A DNA stretch of 11,975 nt from an uncultured Lysobacteraceae bacterium. Lineage in GTDB: Bacteria; Pseudomonadota; Gammaproteobacteria; Xanthomonadales; Rhodanobacteraceae. Below, one piece after another: positions 1 through 6,481 of this stretch. The stretch is taken from contig CAMLSI010000118.1 in assembly GCA_946482585.1 (NCBI GenBank), positions 1-11,975 of the forward strand, in the 5' to 3' direction. The notes beneath the pieces are model-generated. The model was not told the DNA's origin and did no database searches. It saw nothing but the letters and a program-made list of their open reading frames with translations. Each line of letters starts with the position of its first letter. Within the stretch, counting starts at the first letter, position 1. The position numbers were made by a program, and so were the translations under genes.

Positions 1-35
1 AACGTGAGTGAACGGCCCCCACACTCGACGAGGCT

Positions 36-45
36 TGGTGCACCA
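36..45. other. 10-bp perfect palindrome upstream of sixA-like gene
   Basis: TGGTGCACCA reads the same on both strands and lies 34 bp before the start codon of the histidine phosphatase gene. A TATACG hexamer follows at 55-60, but no -35 hexamer at normal spacing was found. The palindrome could be a dimeric-regulator half-site pair or chance. Positions 1-79 hold no convincing gene. Confidence 0.2.
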
Positions 46-79
46 TTAGAGCCCTATACGACAGGCGAGGAAGCCAGCC

Positions 80-550
80 ATGCAAGAACTCATCCTGCTG
101 CGACATGCCCACGCCGGCAATTCCGGCCCGGATCAGAGCGACAGCGATCGCGCGCTGAGCCTGACCGGCGAAGCGGAGGCGGAAGCCGCGGCGGCATGGC
201 TCAAGGCCACCGGCGCGCGGCCGCAGCGCGTGCTCTGTTCGCCATCGGTGCGCACGCGCCAGACCCTGGAGCGCGTGCTCGCACGCATCGAATACTCCGA
301 TACGCGCTACGAACCGGCGATCTACGAAGCAACCGCCGGCGATCTCATGGGCCTGCTCGACCAGCACCGCGATGCGGAACAGGTGCTGCTCGTCGGCCAC
401 AATCCCGGCATCGAAACACTGGTCGCATTGCTGGCGACCGGGCAGTCCGGCGAGTTCCGCGGCATGCCCCCGGCCGGCATCGCCTGGCTCGAGATCGGCA
501 CGGACATCGAGCCGGGCAGCGGCAGTCTCAAGGCGTTCTGGTCGCCCTGA
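80..550 (+). CDS. sixA: SixA-type phosphohistidine phosphatase
   Basis: This is a 156-residue cytoplasmic member of the histidine phosphatase superfamily, close in length to E. coli SixA (about 160 aa). SixA removes phosphate from phosphohistidine, classically on the HPt domain of ArcB and also on the nitrogen phosphotransferase protein NPr. The N-terminal LLRHAHA carries the family RHG-type motif (R8, H9), where H9 is the expected phospho-acceptor. The SPSVRTRQT stretch (residues 54-62) supplies the conserved arginine R58, and VGHNPG supplies the second catalytic histidine, H107. There is no signal peptide. The start is supported by GAGGAAG at 67-73, six bases before the ATG. The YceI gene follows 49 bp downstream on the same strand. 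No HPt kinase or PTS gene lies in the window, so the substrate cannot be inferred from context. The family is sure; the exact substrate is not. Confidence 0.88.
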   Translation: MQELILLRHAHAGNSGPDQSDSDRALSLTGEAEAEAAAAWLKATGARPQRVLCSPSVRTRQTLERVLARIEYSDTRYEPAIYEATAGDLMGLLDQHRDAEQVLLVGHNPGIETLVALLATGQSGEFRGMPPAGIAWLEIGTDIEPGSGSLKAFWSP

Positions 551-587
551 ATCCGGCGCGGACAGGGTCTGCGGCATGTTCATTCGC

Positions 588-593
588 AGGAGG
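588..593 (+). promoter_or_regulatory. Strong Shine-Dalgarno that selects a GTG start for the YceI gene
   Basis: AGGAGG sits exactly six bases before an in-frame GTG at 600. An ATG at 576, also in frame, has no comparable SD, and using it would add RRRPR residues ahead of an already complete signal peptide. The SD therefore argues for GTG 600. Confidence 0.75.
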
Positions 594-599
594 CCACGG

Positions 600-1190
600 G
601 TGAGGCGGCCGCGCACAGCGGCTCCGCTGGGCTGGCCGGGCCTGTTGCTGCGGGTCGCGCTCGCGTTGCCGCCGCTCGCGCAGGCCGAACCGGTCGCGCT
701 CGACCCGGCGCGATCGACCGCCGATTTCGAGATCCGCGCGATGTGGATGTTCGACATCGCGGGCCGCTTCGGCGCGGTCACGGGCGAAGTCGACATCGAT
801 ACCCAGGCGCGCAGCGCGCGCGTGCATGCGCGCATCGACGTGCGCGGCGTGTCCATGCGCCGCGACAGCTACGAGGACTGGGTGAAATCCGCCGAGTTCT
901 TCGACGCCGCGCGTCATCCCTTCGTCGAGTTCGTGTCCGAGCCGTTTCCGCTGGCGACGCTCGATCTCGGCGGCGACATCGTCGGGCACCTGACCGTGCG
1001 CGGCGTGACCCGGCCCATGAATCTGCGCCTGCGTCCGTCGCAGTGTCCTGGCGAGGCCGCGCTGCGCTGCCCGGTCGTCGCCGACGGTTCCCTGCAGCGC
1101 AGCGAATTCGGCATGCGCTCGCGGCGCGCGACCCTGGCCGACCGGGTGCGCCTGCATTTCAGCGTGCTCGCCGCGACGAAACCGGAATGA
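600..1190 (+). CDS. Secreted YceI-family lipid-binding-like protein
   Basis: The product is 196 residues from the GTG at 600. It opens with a signal peptide: basic VRRPR, a hydrophobic GLLLRVALAL core, and a probable cleavage after AQA (residue 29). The mature part begins LDPARSTADFEI, the typical YceI opening, and continues with GRFGAVTGEVDID, a KSAEFFDAARHPFVEF block and a GHLTVRGVTRPMNL block. These are the hallmark YceI beta-barrel segments (roughly residues 33-195). YceI proteins are periplasmic lipocalin-like barrels that bind polyisoprenoid or amphiphilic molecules; the ligand here is unknown. The stop TGA overlaps an ATG of the downstream phospholipase D gene (ATGA at 1187-1190), suggesting translational coupling. 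An alternative start at ATG 576 adds eight residues and is less likely. The family call is secure; the function is inferred from the family. Confidence 0.88.
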   Translation: MRRPRTAAPLGWPGLLLRVALALPPLAQAEPVALDPARSTADFEIRAMWMFDIAGRFGAVTGEVDIDTQARSARVHARIDVRGVSMRRDSYEDWVKSAEFFDAARHPFVEFVSEPFPLATLDLGGDIVGHLTVRGVTRPMNLRLRPSQCPGEAALRCPVVADGSLQRSEFGMRSRRATLADRVRLHFSVLAATKPE

Positions 1191-1204
1191 AGGAACGCTG
1201 CTTC

Positions 1205-3004
1205 ATGCGCAACGGATGGCAACTGCTCGCAACGATCGCGCTCGCACTGCTGCTGGCCGGCTGCTCGCTGTCGCGCGAACGCGTGCGCCGCGCCGACGCG
1301 GTCATCGAACAATTGCGCGACCACGAACTCAGCTGCGCGCGCGCGGACAATTGCGCGGCCGATTCGCCGTACCACGAGCTGTACCAGGAAAGCCTGCAGG
1401 CGGCTGCGCCGCACCACTTCGTGACTCTGCTCGACCACGGCGCCGACTCGCTGGCGCTGCGCCTGCATCTCGTGCGCAGCGCGCGCAAGAGCATTGAAGT
1501 ACAGACATTCATTTTTTCCGCCGACGACTCCGGCCATCTGTTCCTCGACGAGCTGATCCGTGCGGCGCGGCGCGGCGTGCGCGTGCGCGTGATCGCCGAC
1601 CAGCTGTTCTCGCTCGGCGACTACACGCTGCTCGCGCGGCTCGCACGTGCGCACGCGAACTTCGAGCTGCGCCTGTACAACCCGGCGTTCGACGACGCCG
1701 CGACACAGCCGCTGGAATTCGCCGCCAACATCCTTTGCTGTTTTTTCCAGTTCAACCAGCGCATGCACAACAAGCTGCTGCTGATCGACGGCGAAACCGG
1801 CCTCGCCGGCGGGCGCAACTACGAAGACCGCTATTTCGACTGGGACCCGGAGTTCGACTATCGCGACCGCGACGTCGTCGTCACCGGCGTCGGCGCGGGC
1901 AGGCAGATGCAGGCGTCGTTCGAGCAGTTCTGGACGCACAAGCGCACGCGCACGATGGCGCAGCTCAAGGACGTCAACCGCCGGCTGCTGCAGAACTCGC
2001 GCGAGCCGGCGCCGTCCTGGGACACGCCGCCGTGGCAGCGGCCCGACCGCGTCGCAGCGATCATGCGCCAGGCGGACGACTGGAACTGGATCGTGGACCG
2101 CTTCGTCGCGCACGGTTTCCGCGTCGCGCAGGTGGACTATTTCTCCGACTCGCCGAACAAGCCGCTGGAACCCGAGAATCCGGCCGACAAGGCGCTCACG
2201 CGGCACATCGTCGATCTGCTCGACGACGCGCGGCACGAGATCGTGCTGCAGACGCCGTATCTCGTGATCAGTCGCCCGGCGCGCCGCGTGTTCCGCGGCC
2301 TGCGCGAGCGCGTTCCGGACCTGCGCGTCATCGTCTCGACGAATTCGCTCGCGGCGACCGACGCGTTCTATGTCTACGCGTTGTCGCACAAGTATAAAAA
2401 GCGCTACATCAAGCATCTCGGCTTCGAGATCCACGAACTCAAGCCATTTCCCGGCGACGCGACCCGGATGATCCAGGGCTACGAAGCCCTGGCCGGCGCG
2501 AGCGGCGATCCGCCGAACGGTGCCGCCGACGAACGACGCGGCCCGCGTGTCGGCCTGCACGCGAAATCCATCGTGATCGACGGCAAGATCAGCCTGATCG
2601 GATCGCACAACTTCGATCCGCGCTCGGACAACTACAACACCGAGTCCGGTTTCATCATTCACGATGCTGCGTTCGCGCAGGCGCTGCGCGCGTCGGTGCT
2701 GCGCGACACCGAGCCGCAGAACGCCTGGGTGATCGCGCGGCGGCCGCGGCCCGTGTTGGTCGAGCGCGTCAACAACGCAATCAACGATTTTTCGACCGCC
2801 CTGCCGCTGTTCGATTTCTGGCCGTTCCGCTACGCGACGAGTTTCGAGCTCAAACCCGGCTGCGCGCCGCTGCGCACGAACGATCCGCACTTCTACGACT
2901 GCTACGAAGCCGTCGGCGACTTCCCGGGCGTGAACCTGCCGCTCAAGAGCATCTACACGCGCATCGTGACGGCGTTCGGCGCCGGGTTCGTGGGGATTCT
3001 CTAG
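1205..3004 (+). CDS. ClsC-like phospholipase D family lipoprotein (putative cardiolipin synthase)
   Basis: This is a 599-residue phospholipase D superfamily protein with two complete HKD motifs: HNKLLLID (H188, K190, D195) followed by GGRNYEDRYF, and HAKSIVID (H452, K454, D459) followed by GSHNFDPRS. This two-domain layout, together with TNSLAATD and the ELKP block between the motifs, matches the ClsC (YmdC) type of cardiolipin synthase, which joins phospholipids by transphosphatidylation. The N-terminus is a lipoprotein signal with lipobox LLAGC (Cys20) and Ser at +2, predicting outer-membrane retention by the +2 rule. It is longer than E. coli ClsC (about 473 aa), with an extra cysteine-containing N-terminal segment. 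Cysteines occur in apparent pairs (CARADNC, an adjacent CC near residue 179, and two near the C-terminus), fitting an oxidising compartment. The chosen ATG has AAGGA ten bases upstream. ATG 1187 overlaps the YceI stop and is the alternative, adding six residues. Substrate and reaction are inferred. Confidence 0.88.
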   Translation: MRNGWQLLATIALALLLAGCSLSRERVRRADAVIEQLRDHELSCARADNCAADSPYHELYQESLQAAAPHHFVTLLDHGADSLALRLHLVRSARKSIEVQTFIFSADDSGHLFLDELIRAARRGVRVRVIADQLFSLGDYTLLARLARAHANFELRLYNPAFDDAATQPLEFAANILCCFFQFNQRMHNKLLLIDGETGLAGGRNYEDRYFDWDPEFDYRDRDVVVTGVGAGRQMQASFEQFWTHKRTRTMAQLKDVNRRLLQNSREPAPSWDTPPWQRPDRVAAIMRQADDWNWIVDRFVAHGFRVAQVDYFSDSPNKPLEPENPADKALTRHIVDLLDDARHEIVLQTPYLVISRPARRVFRGLRERVPDLRVIVSTNSLAATDAFYVYALSHKYKKRYIKHLGFEIHELKPFPGDATRMIQGYEALAGASGDPPNGAADERRGPRVGLHAKSIVIDGKISLIGSHNFDPRSDNYNTESGFIIHDAAFAQALRASVLRDTEPQNAWVIARRPRPVLVERVNNAINDFSTALPLFDFWPFRYATSFELKPGCAPLRTNDPHFYDCYEAVGDFPGVNLPLKSIYTRIVTAFGAGFVGIL

Positions 3005-3141
3005 GCGTCGGCCGCGTCGCCGGGCACTTCCGTTCGGCCTGGCCGGGGGGCCTGCCGGCGGCAGCGGCGTGCGGGTCCGCTACCGCGGCAAAACACCCGT
3101 CCCCGCCGCTTGGCAATGCTGCGCGGGCAGCCACGGTTCAA

Positions 3142-3171
3142 TTGACGTCGCGACCCCGCACTGGCTAGTCT
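3142..3171 (+). promoter_or_regulatory. Probable sigma-70 promoter for the DUF1232 gene
   Basis: TTGACG (3142-3147) matches the -35 consensus at five of six positions. TAGTCT (3166-3171) lies 18 bp downstream as a weak -10. The start codon is 30 bp further on. This AT-leaning patch stands out in the otherwise GC-rich 197-bp gap after the phospholipase gene. The rest of that gap (3005-3141) shows no gene and no hairpin followed by a T run. Confidence 0.45.
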
Positions 3172-3201
3172 GCGAAGTCTCCGCTTATCTGAAGACCAGC
3201 C

Positions 3202-3780
3202 ATGTCTCTGACCATCACGATCGAACTCGGCGACGCCGATCTGCAGCATTTCATCGACGGCATGAAGAAGGCGCAGGAGGAGACCAAGCACCTCACCGCG
3301 CAGCAGATCACCGACGCGGCGCGCAAGCTGCTCGAGGATTCCGGCAGCGTCGTCGTGCCGCACTTCATCGCCGAGCGTCTGGCCAAGCTCGACGCGATGA
3401 TCGCGATGGTCCACGACGCCGGCTGGGCGCTGCCCGACGAGGACAAGACCCGCGTGCTGTCGGCGCTGACCTATTTCGCCGACCCGAAGGACGTGATCCC
3501 GGACACCGTTCCGGTGCTCGGCTTCCTCGACGACGCGATCATGATCGAGCTCTGCGTACGCGAGCTCAAGCACGAGCTCGACGCGTACGACGATTTCTGC
3601 GATTTCCGCAAGACCGAAGCCGCGCGCCTCGGCGTGGATCCGGTCAGCCATGAAGTGCAGCGTGCGCAGTGGCTCGAAGGCCGCCGCGAAGAGCTGCAGG
3701 ACCGCATGCGTCGCCGCCGCCGCGACTCCTACAGCGGCAGCGGCGCCTCCTGGAAGCCGGCACTGTTCAAGTTCGGTTGA
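3202..3780 (+). CDS. DUF1232 (YkvA-like) domain protein
   Basis: This 192-residue protein has the DUF1232/YkvA signature at about residues 85-120: LSALTYFADPKDVIPDTVPVLG followed by FLDDAIMIELC, i.e. the family pattern Y-x-x-x-P-x-D-x-I-P-D-x-x-P-V-L-G-x-x-D-D. DUF1232 proteins are widespread and of unknown function, often small and membrane-associated. Here the domain sits inside a longer, mostly helical and charged protein. The N-terminal part (1-60) is amphipathic with no signal peptide, and the C-terminus is strongly basic (DRMRRRRRDS) before a short Ser/Gly tail, perhaps for contact with nucleic acid or anionic lipid. The ATG has a partial SD (GAAG at 3191-3194) and a likely promoter 30 bp upstream. 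The gene is monocistronic between its promoter and a strong terminator. No biochemical role can be given. Confidence 0.85.
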   Translation: MSLTITIELGDADLQHFIDGMKKAQEETKHLTAQQITDAARKLLEDSGSVVVPHFIAERLAKLDAMIAMVHDAGWALPDEDKTRVLSALTYFADPKDVIPDTVPVLGFLDDAIMIELCVRELKHELDAYDDFCDFRKTEAARLGVDPVSHEVQRAQWLEGRREELQDRMRRRRRDSYSGSGASWKPALFKFG

Positions 3781-3800
3781 ACCGCATCGCGCAGCCCGAT

Positions 3801-3837
3801 AACGAAAAACCCCCGGCGAGTCCGGGGGTTTTTCGTT
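3801..3837. terminator. Bidirectional intrinsic terminator
   Basis: A perfect 16-bp inverted repeat (arms 3801-3816 and 3822-3837) encloses a five-base CGAGT loop. Each arm contains a GC block (CCCCCGG) flanked by an A5/T5 tract, so either strand gives a GC hairpin followed by a U run. It lies between the converging ends of the DUF1232 gene (stop 3780) and the RDD gene (minus-strand stop 3877) and should end both transcripts. Confidence 0.95.
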
Positions 3838-3876
3838 GTGCGACCGGATGAGCCGCGCGCCGGCGGCGGGCCGCGA

Positions 3877-5019
3877 TCAGCGGCCGTAGCTGTTCATGAA
3901 GGACGCCATGACCACGAACCAGGCGATGACCGCGATGACGCTGAGCGCGATCACGCCGATGTTCAGCACCCAGCCGTACCACGGCATCGGCGGACGCTCG
4001 AGGTCGTGCTCCTGGCCGGGTTCGACCGTGTTGAACACGACGCAGGTATTCGCCATGAGGTCGTGCAGCGCCTGTTTGCGCTCGGTGAAGCCGGCCATCA
4101 TGTAGCCGATGTACAGGATGATGTTCGACACGGCGCCGCCGAAGAAACGGCCGGTCGCGCGCGCGAACGTGATCGGCTGGCCGTAGTCGTCGGTGACCTT
4201 GAGACCGAACGCCTGCTTGCCGAGCGTGGCCTGGCTCGGGCCGCTTTCCATCAGCGCGTAGTACAGCCAGCGGCCGACGTAGAAAAGCAGGATGCCGAGC
4301 AGCGGGATCAGGTTCAGCAGGATCGCCGGAATGATCAGGATGAAATTGTCGAGCGTGTACGCCGCGAAACGGCGCCAGAAGCCTGCGTGGATCGCGTCCC
4401 CGGCCGGTAGCGGCATGCCGGCTTCGATCATCTCGCCGCCGCGCACGAGCGGCGCGTCGGGTGCGGCATAGGGCGAAGCGTACGGATCGGCCGCGGGCAT
4501 GGCCGGCGGCATCACGGCCGTTTCGGCCGGTGACGACGGCATCGAGAAACTCGGCGGGGAGACGCTCGCGCGCGGCGCGGGCGGCGGTGGCGGAGCCATC
4601 GGTGCGGGGGGGGGCGGCGCGGGCGCGCCGAGTCGACTGAAAGCGCCCCAGCTGCTCTCGCCGACCTTGGTCACTTCGACGTTGCCCGACCAGTCGCCGG
4701 CCGCGACCTTGCTCTGGACGAAGGTGTGCGGAACGGGACCGCGCGGCTTGCCACCGATCACGACGAACAGGTTGCCGCTGTCGTCGAGCGCATGGATCTC
4801 GCTGTCGGCGCCGATGCTGCGCAGGCCATCCTGCAGACCCTGCAGCTTGCCGAGATCGTCGCTCTCCTTCAGCGTGACCGGCGCGCGCGGCACGAGCTTC
4901 GCGCTCACGCTGTCCGGTTCCATGCGGAAATAGCTGGCCAATGCCGGCCAGACCGTTTCCGCGGCATGACCCGGCAGCACGATGCCGGTCAGCACCAAGG
5001 CGTGTTTGGTGTTCTGCAT
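3877..5019 (-). CDS. RDD family membrane protein with N-terminal GYF_2-like region
   Basis: The 380-residue product has four visible parts. Residues 1-80 form a compact alpha/beta segment (HALVLTGIVLPGH, then basic and acidic strands) that I do not recognise. Residues 84-128 (LFVVIGGKPRGPVPH to ESSWGAF) resemble a GYF_2/DUF4339 module, with the G-P after the first strands and a late Trp. Residues 131-210 are a Pro/Ala-rich linker with PPPP and PPPPP runs. Residues 212-332 are an RDD domain: GFWRRFAAYTLDN carries the Arg and first Asp, GKQAFGLKVTDDYGQPI the middle block, and HDLMANTCVV the last. Hydrophobic segments fall at about 226-256, 298-311 and a C-terminal helix at 349-373. RDD proteins are inner-membrane proteins; some are implicated in transport, most are undefined. 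The start ATG follows GGGGA with a five-base spacer. The thiolase gene ends 108 bp upstream on the same strand. The linker DNA contains a C9 homopolymer. Family certain, role unknown. Confidence 0.88.
   Translation of the reverse strand: MQNTKHALVLTGIVLPGHAAETVWPALASYFRMEPDSVSAKLVPRAPVTLKESDDLGKLQGLQDGLRSIGADSEIHALDDSGNLFVVIGGKPRGPVPHTFVQSKVAAGDWSGNVEVTKVGESSWGAFSRLGAPAPPPPAPMAPPPPPAPRASVSPPSFSMPSSPAETAVMPPAMPAADPYASPYAAPDAPLVRGGEMIEAGMPLPAGDAIHAGFWRRFAAYTLDNFILIIPAILLNLIPLLGILLFYVGRWLYYALMESGPSQATLGKQAFGLKVTDDYGQPITFARATGRFFGGAVSNIILYIGYMMAGFTERKQALHDLMANTCVVFNTVEPGQEHDLERPPMPWYGWVLNIGVIALSVIAVIAWFVVMASFMNSYGR
4606..4614 (-). repeat. C9 homopolymer in coding sequence of the RDD protein
   Basis: Nine consecutive G on the plus strand (C on the coding strand) encode the first poly-proline run of the linker. 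Such tracts can change length by slippage, which would shift the frame before the RDD domain. It may equally be a by-product of proline codon use at high GC. Confidence 0.6.
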
Positions 5020-5065
5020 GAGATTCCCCGATGATGCCGCCGCGCCGGGCCGGCGCGCTGGCCCG

Positions 5066-5093
5066 ACTTTACCGTTTCAAAACGCGCGCGCAA
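5066..5093 (-). promoter_or_regulatory. Possible promoter for the RDD gene
   Basis: On the minus strand TTGCGC (5093-5088) is followed after 16 bp by TAAAGT (5071-5066), which matches the -10 consensus at four of six bases. The start codon is about 46 bp downstream. The 108-bp gap from the thiolase would allow independent transcription, but the match is modest. Confidence 0.35.
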
Positions 5094-5119
5094 ACGGAAC
5101 CGAACGCCCGCGCGCCGAT

Positions 5120-5137
5120 GCGGCCGTTCACGGCCGC
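5120..5137 (-). terminator. Stem-loop across the thiolase stop codon (weak terminator candidate)
   Basis: GCGGCCG and CGGCCGC form a 7-bp stem with a TGAA tetraloop on the minus strand; the loop contains the TGA stop at 5130-5128. No T run follows, so it may attenuate or protect the 3' end rather than terminate efficiently. Confidence 0.3.
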
Positions 5138-6411
5138 TCGATGATCGCGGTGACGCCCATGCCGCCGGCCGTGCAGATCGAGATCAGTCCGCGGCCGCTG
5201 CCTTTTTCCTCGAGCAGCTTGGCCAGGTTCGCCACGATGCGCGCGCCGGTCGCCGCAAACGGGTGCCCGTGTGCCAGCGACGAGCCGTTCACGTTCATCT
5301 TCGCCGGATCGATGCTGCCGAGCGGCGTGTCCAGACCGAGGCGGTTCTTGCAGTATTCCGCACTTTCCCAGGCGCGCAAGGTGCACAGCACCTGTGCCGC
5401 GAAGGCTTCGTGGATCTCGTAGAAATCGAAGTCCTGCAGGGTCAGGTTCGCATCCTTGAGCATCTGCGCGACGGCGACGGTCGGCGCCATCAGCAGACCC
5501 TCGCCGTGCACGAAATCGACGGCGGCCACCTTGGAATGGGTCAGGTAGGCCTGGACCTTGAGGCCGCGTGCCTGCGCCCAGGCGTCGCTGGCCAGCAACA
5601 CGGCCGAGGCGCCGTCGGTCAGCGGCGTGGAATTGCCCGCAGTGAGCGTGCCCTGGCCCGAGGTCTTGTCGAAGGCGGGCTTCAGGGTCGCGAGTTTCTC
5701 GAGCGTGGTCTCGGGGCGCAGGATGTTGTCGCGCTCGATGCCGCGGAACGGTACGACCAGATCCTTGTAGAAGCCGCGCTGATACGCGGCGGCGGCCTTC
5801 TGGTGGCTTTCCCAGGCGAGCTTGTCCTGTTCTTCGCGCGGAATCTTCCATTCCTTGGCCATGAGCTCGCAGTGATCGCCCATGGACTTGCCCGTGCGCG
5901 GTTCGGCCACGCCGGGAAAATGCGGCTTGAGCTCGCCGAAGCTGAAGCCGCGCAGGAAGGTCTTGAGCTTGTCGAGCGGCGTCTTCGCGCGCGCGGTGGC
6001 CAGCAGACGCTGCTGCAGCTTCTTGCCGTAGACGATGGGAACGTCGCTCGTCGTGTCCGAACCGCCGGCGACGCCGGCCTCGATCTGGCCCATCGCGATC
6101 TTGTTGCCGATGTGGATCGCCGTATCGAGCGAGGTGCCGCAGGCGCGCGCCATCGTGATGCCCGGCGTCGTCGGCGCGAGGCCGGACGACAGCGCCGCTT
6201 CGCGCGCGAGATTCCAGTCCGAGGAATGGTGGATCACCGCGCCCATGGCGACTTCGCCGAGTTCCGCGCCGTGCAGGCCGAACCGTTCGACGAGCGCGCC
6301 GAGCGTCTTGATCGACATGCCCAGATTGCCGACGTCGGCATAGGCCGTGTTGTTGCGACAGAACGGGATGCGCACCCCGCCGATGATGCCTACGCGTTGC
6401 TTGCTGCTCAC
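5128..6411 (-). CDS. Acetyl-CoA C-acyltransferase (thiolase, FadI-like clade)
   Basis: This complete thiolase of 427 residues starts at GTG 6411. Thiolases cleave 3-ketoacyl-CoA with CoA to acetyl-CoA and a shortened acyl-CoA, or run in reverse as condensing enzymes. The nucleophilic cysteine is C91 in MARACGTSLDTA. The remaining catalytic set is HEAFAAQ (H334), GHPFAATGAR (H383) and the acid/base cysteine C413 in CTAGGMG. The internal block KSMGDHCELMAKEW, the long stretch before it and the NVNGSSLAHGHPFAATG ending resemble the FadI/trifunctional-beta branch (E. coli FadI 436 aa) more than the shorter AtoB type. This suggests a beta-oxidation role, but no fadJ partner lies in the window. AGGAAGG (6424-6418), six bases before the GTG, decides the start; the upstream ATG at 6465 would add 18 residues absent from typical thiolases. 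The gene is divergent from the 2OG oxygenase and is followed by the RDD gene. Family very sure; chain-length preference unknown. Confidence 0.93.
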   Translation of the reverse strand: MSSKQRVGIIGGVRIPFCRNNTAYADVGNLGMSIKTLGALVERFGLHGAELGEVAMGAVIHHSSDWNLAREAALSSGLAPTTPGITMARACGTSLDTAIHIGNKIAMGQIEAGVAGGSDTTSDVPIVYGKKLQQRLLATARAKTPLDKLKTFLRGFSFGELKPHFPGVAEPRTGKSMGDHCELMAKEWKIPREEQDKLAWESHQKAAAAYQRGFYKDLVVPFRGIERDNILRPETTLEKLATLKPAFDKTSGQGTLTAGNSTPLTDGASAVLLASDAWAQARGLKVQAYLTHSKVAAVDFVHGEGLLMAPTVAVAQMLKDANLTLQDFDFYEIHEAFAAQVLCTLRAWESAEYCKNRLGLDTPLGSIDPAKMNVNGSSLAHGHPFAATGARIVANLAKLLEEKGSGRGLISICTAGGMGVTAIIERP

Positions 6412-6417
6412 GATTCG

Positions 6418-6424
6418 CCTTCCT
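6418..6424 (-). promoter_or_regulatory. Shine-Dalgarno selecting the thiolase GTG start
   Basis: AGGAAGG on the minus strand, six bases before GTG 6411. It fixes the start downstream of the longer possible frame (ATG 6465), whose extra residues do not resemble a thiolase N-terminus. Confidence 0.75.
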
Positions 6425-6444
6425 GCGGCTGGGGGGGAAGCGCC

Positions 6445-6453
6445 TGCTATCAT
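6445..6453 (+). promoter_or_regulatory. Extended -10 promoter for the 2OG oxygenase gene
   Basis: TGCTATCAT contains the extended -10 element TGn followed by TATCAT (five of six matches to TATAAT), 28 bp before ATG 6482. No good -35 is seen, which extended -10 promoters can tolerate. It would place the transcription start near 6460, within the 70-bp divergent gap shared with the thiolase. Confidence 0.5.
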
Positions 6454-6481
6454 CAGACGTTTCACGGTAGTTGCTTATTCT

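Noticed and set aside
36..60. NtrC-type site (TGCAC-N5-TGGTGCA) at the palindrome
   Set aside because: The half-sites overlap with no five-base spacer, so it does not fit the NtrC pattern.
528..1157. Minus-strand frame opposite the YceI gene
   Set aside because: No SD, no recognisable motif, and complete overlap with a well-supported gene.
743..1186. N-terminal extension of the PLD frame over the YceI gene
   Set aside because: The extension is Arg-rich, overlaps the YceI coding sequence and would bury a complete lipoprotein signal.
914..2890. 658-codon open frame on the minus strand opposite the PLD gene
   Set aside because: It is antisense to a clearly coding gene with both HKD motifs; the Arg/Val/Glu-rich translation shows no motif and is a typical high-GC shadow frame.
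3005..3075. Possible terminator after the PLD gene in the GGCC/CCGG-rich stretch
   Set aside because: Several short GC dyads exist but none has a long stem or a T run, and such dyads are expected by chance at this GC content.
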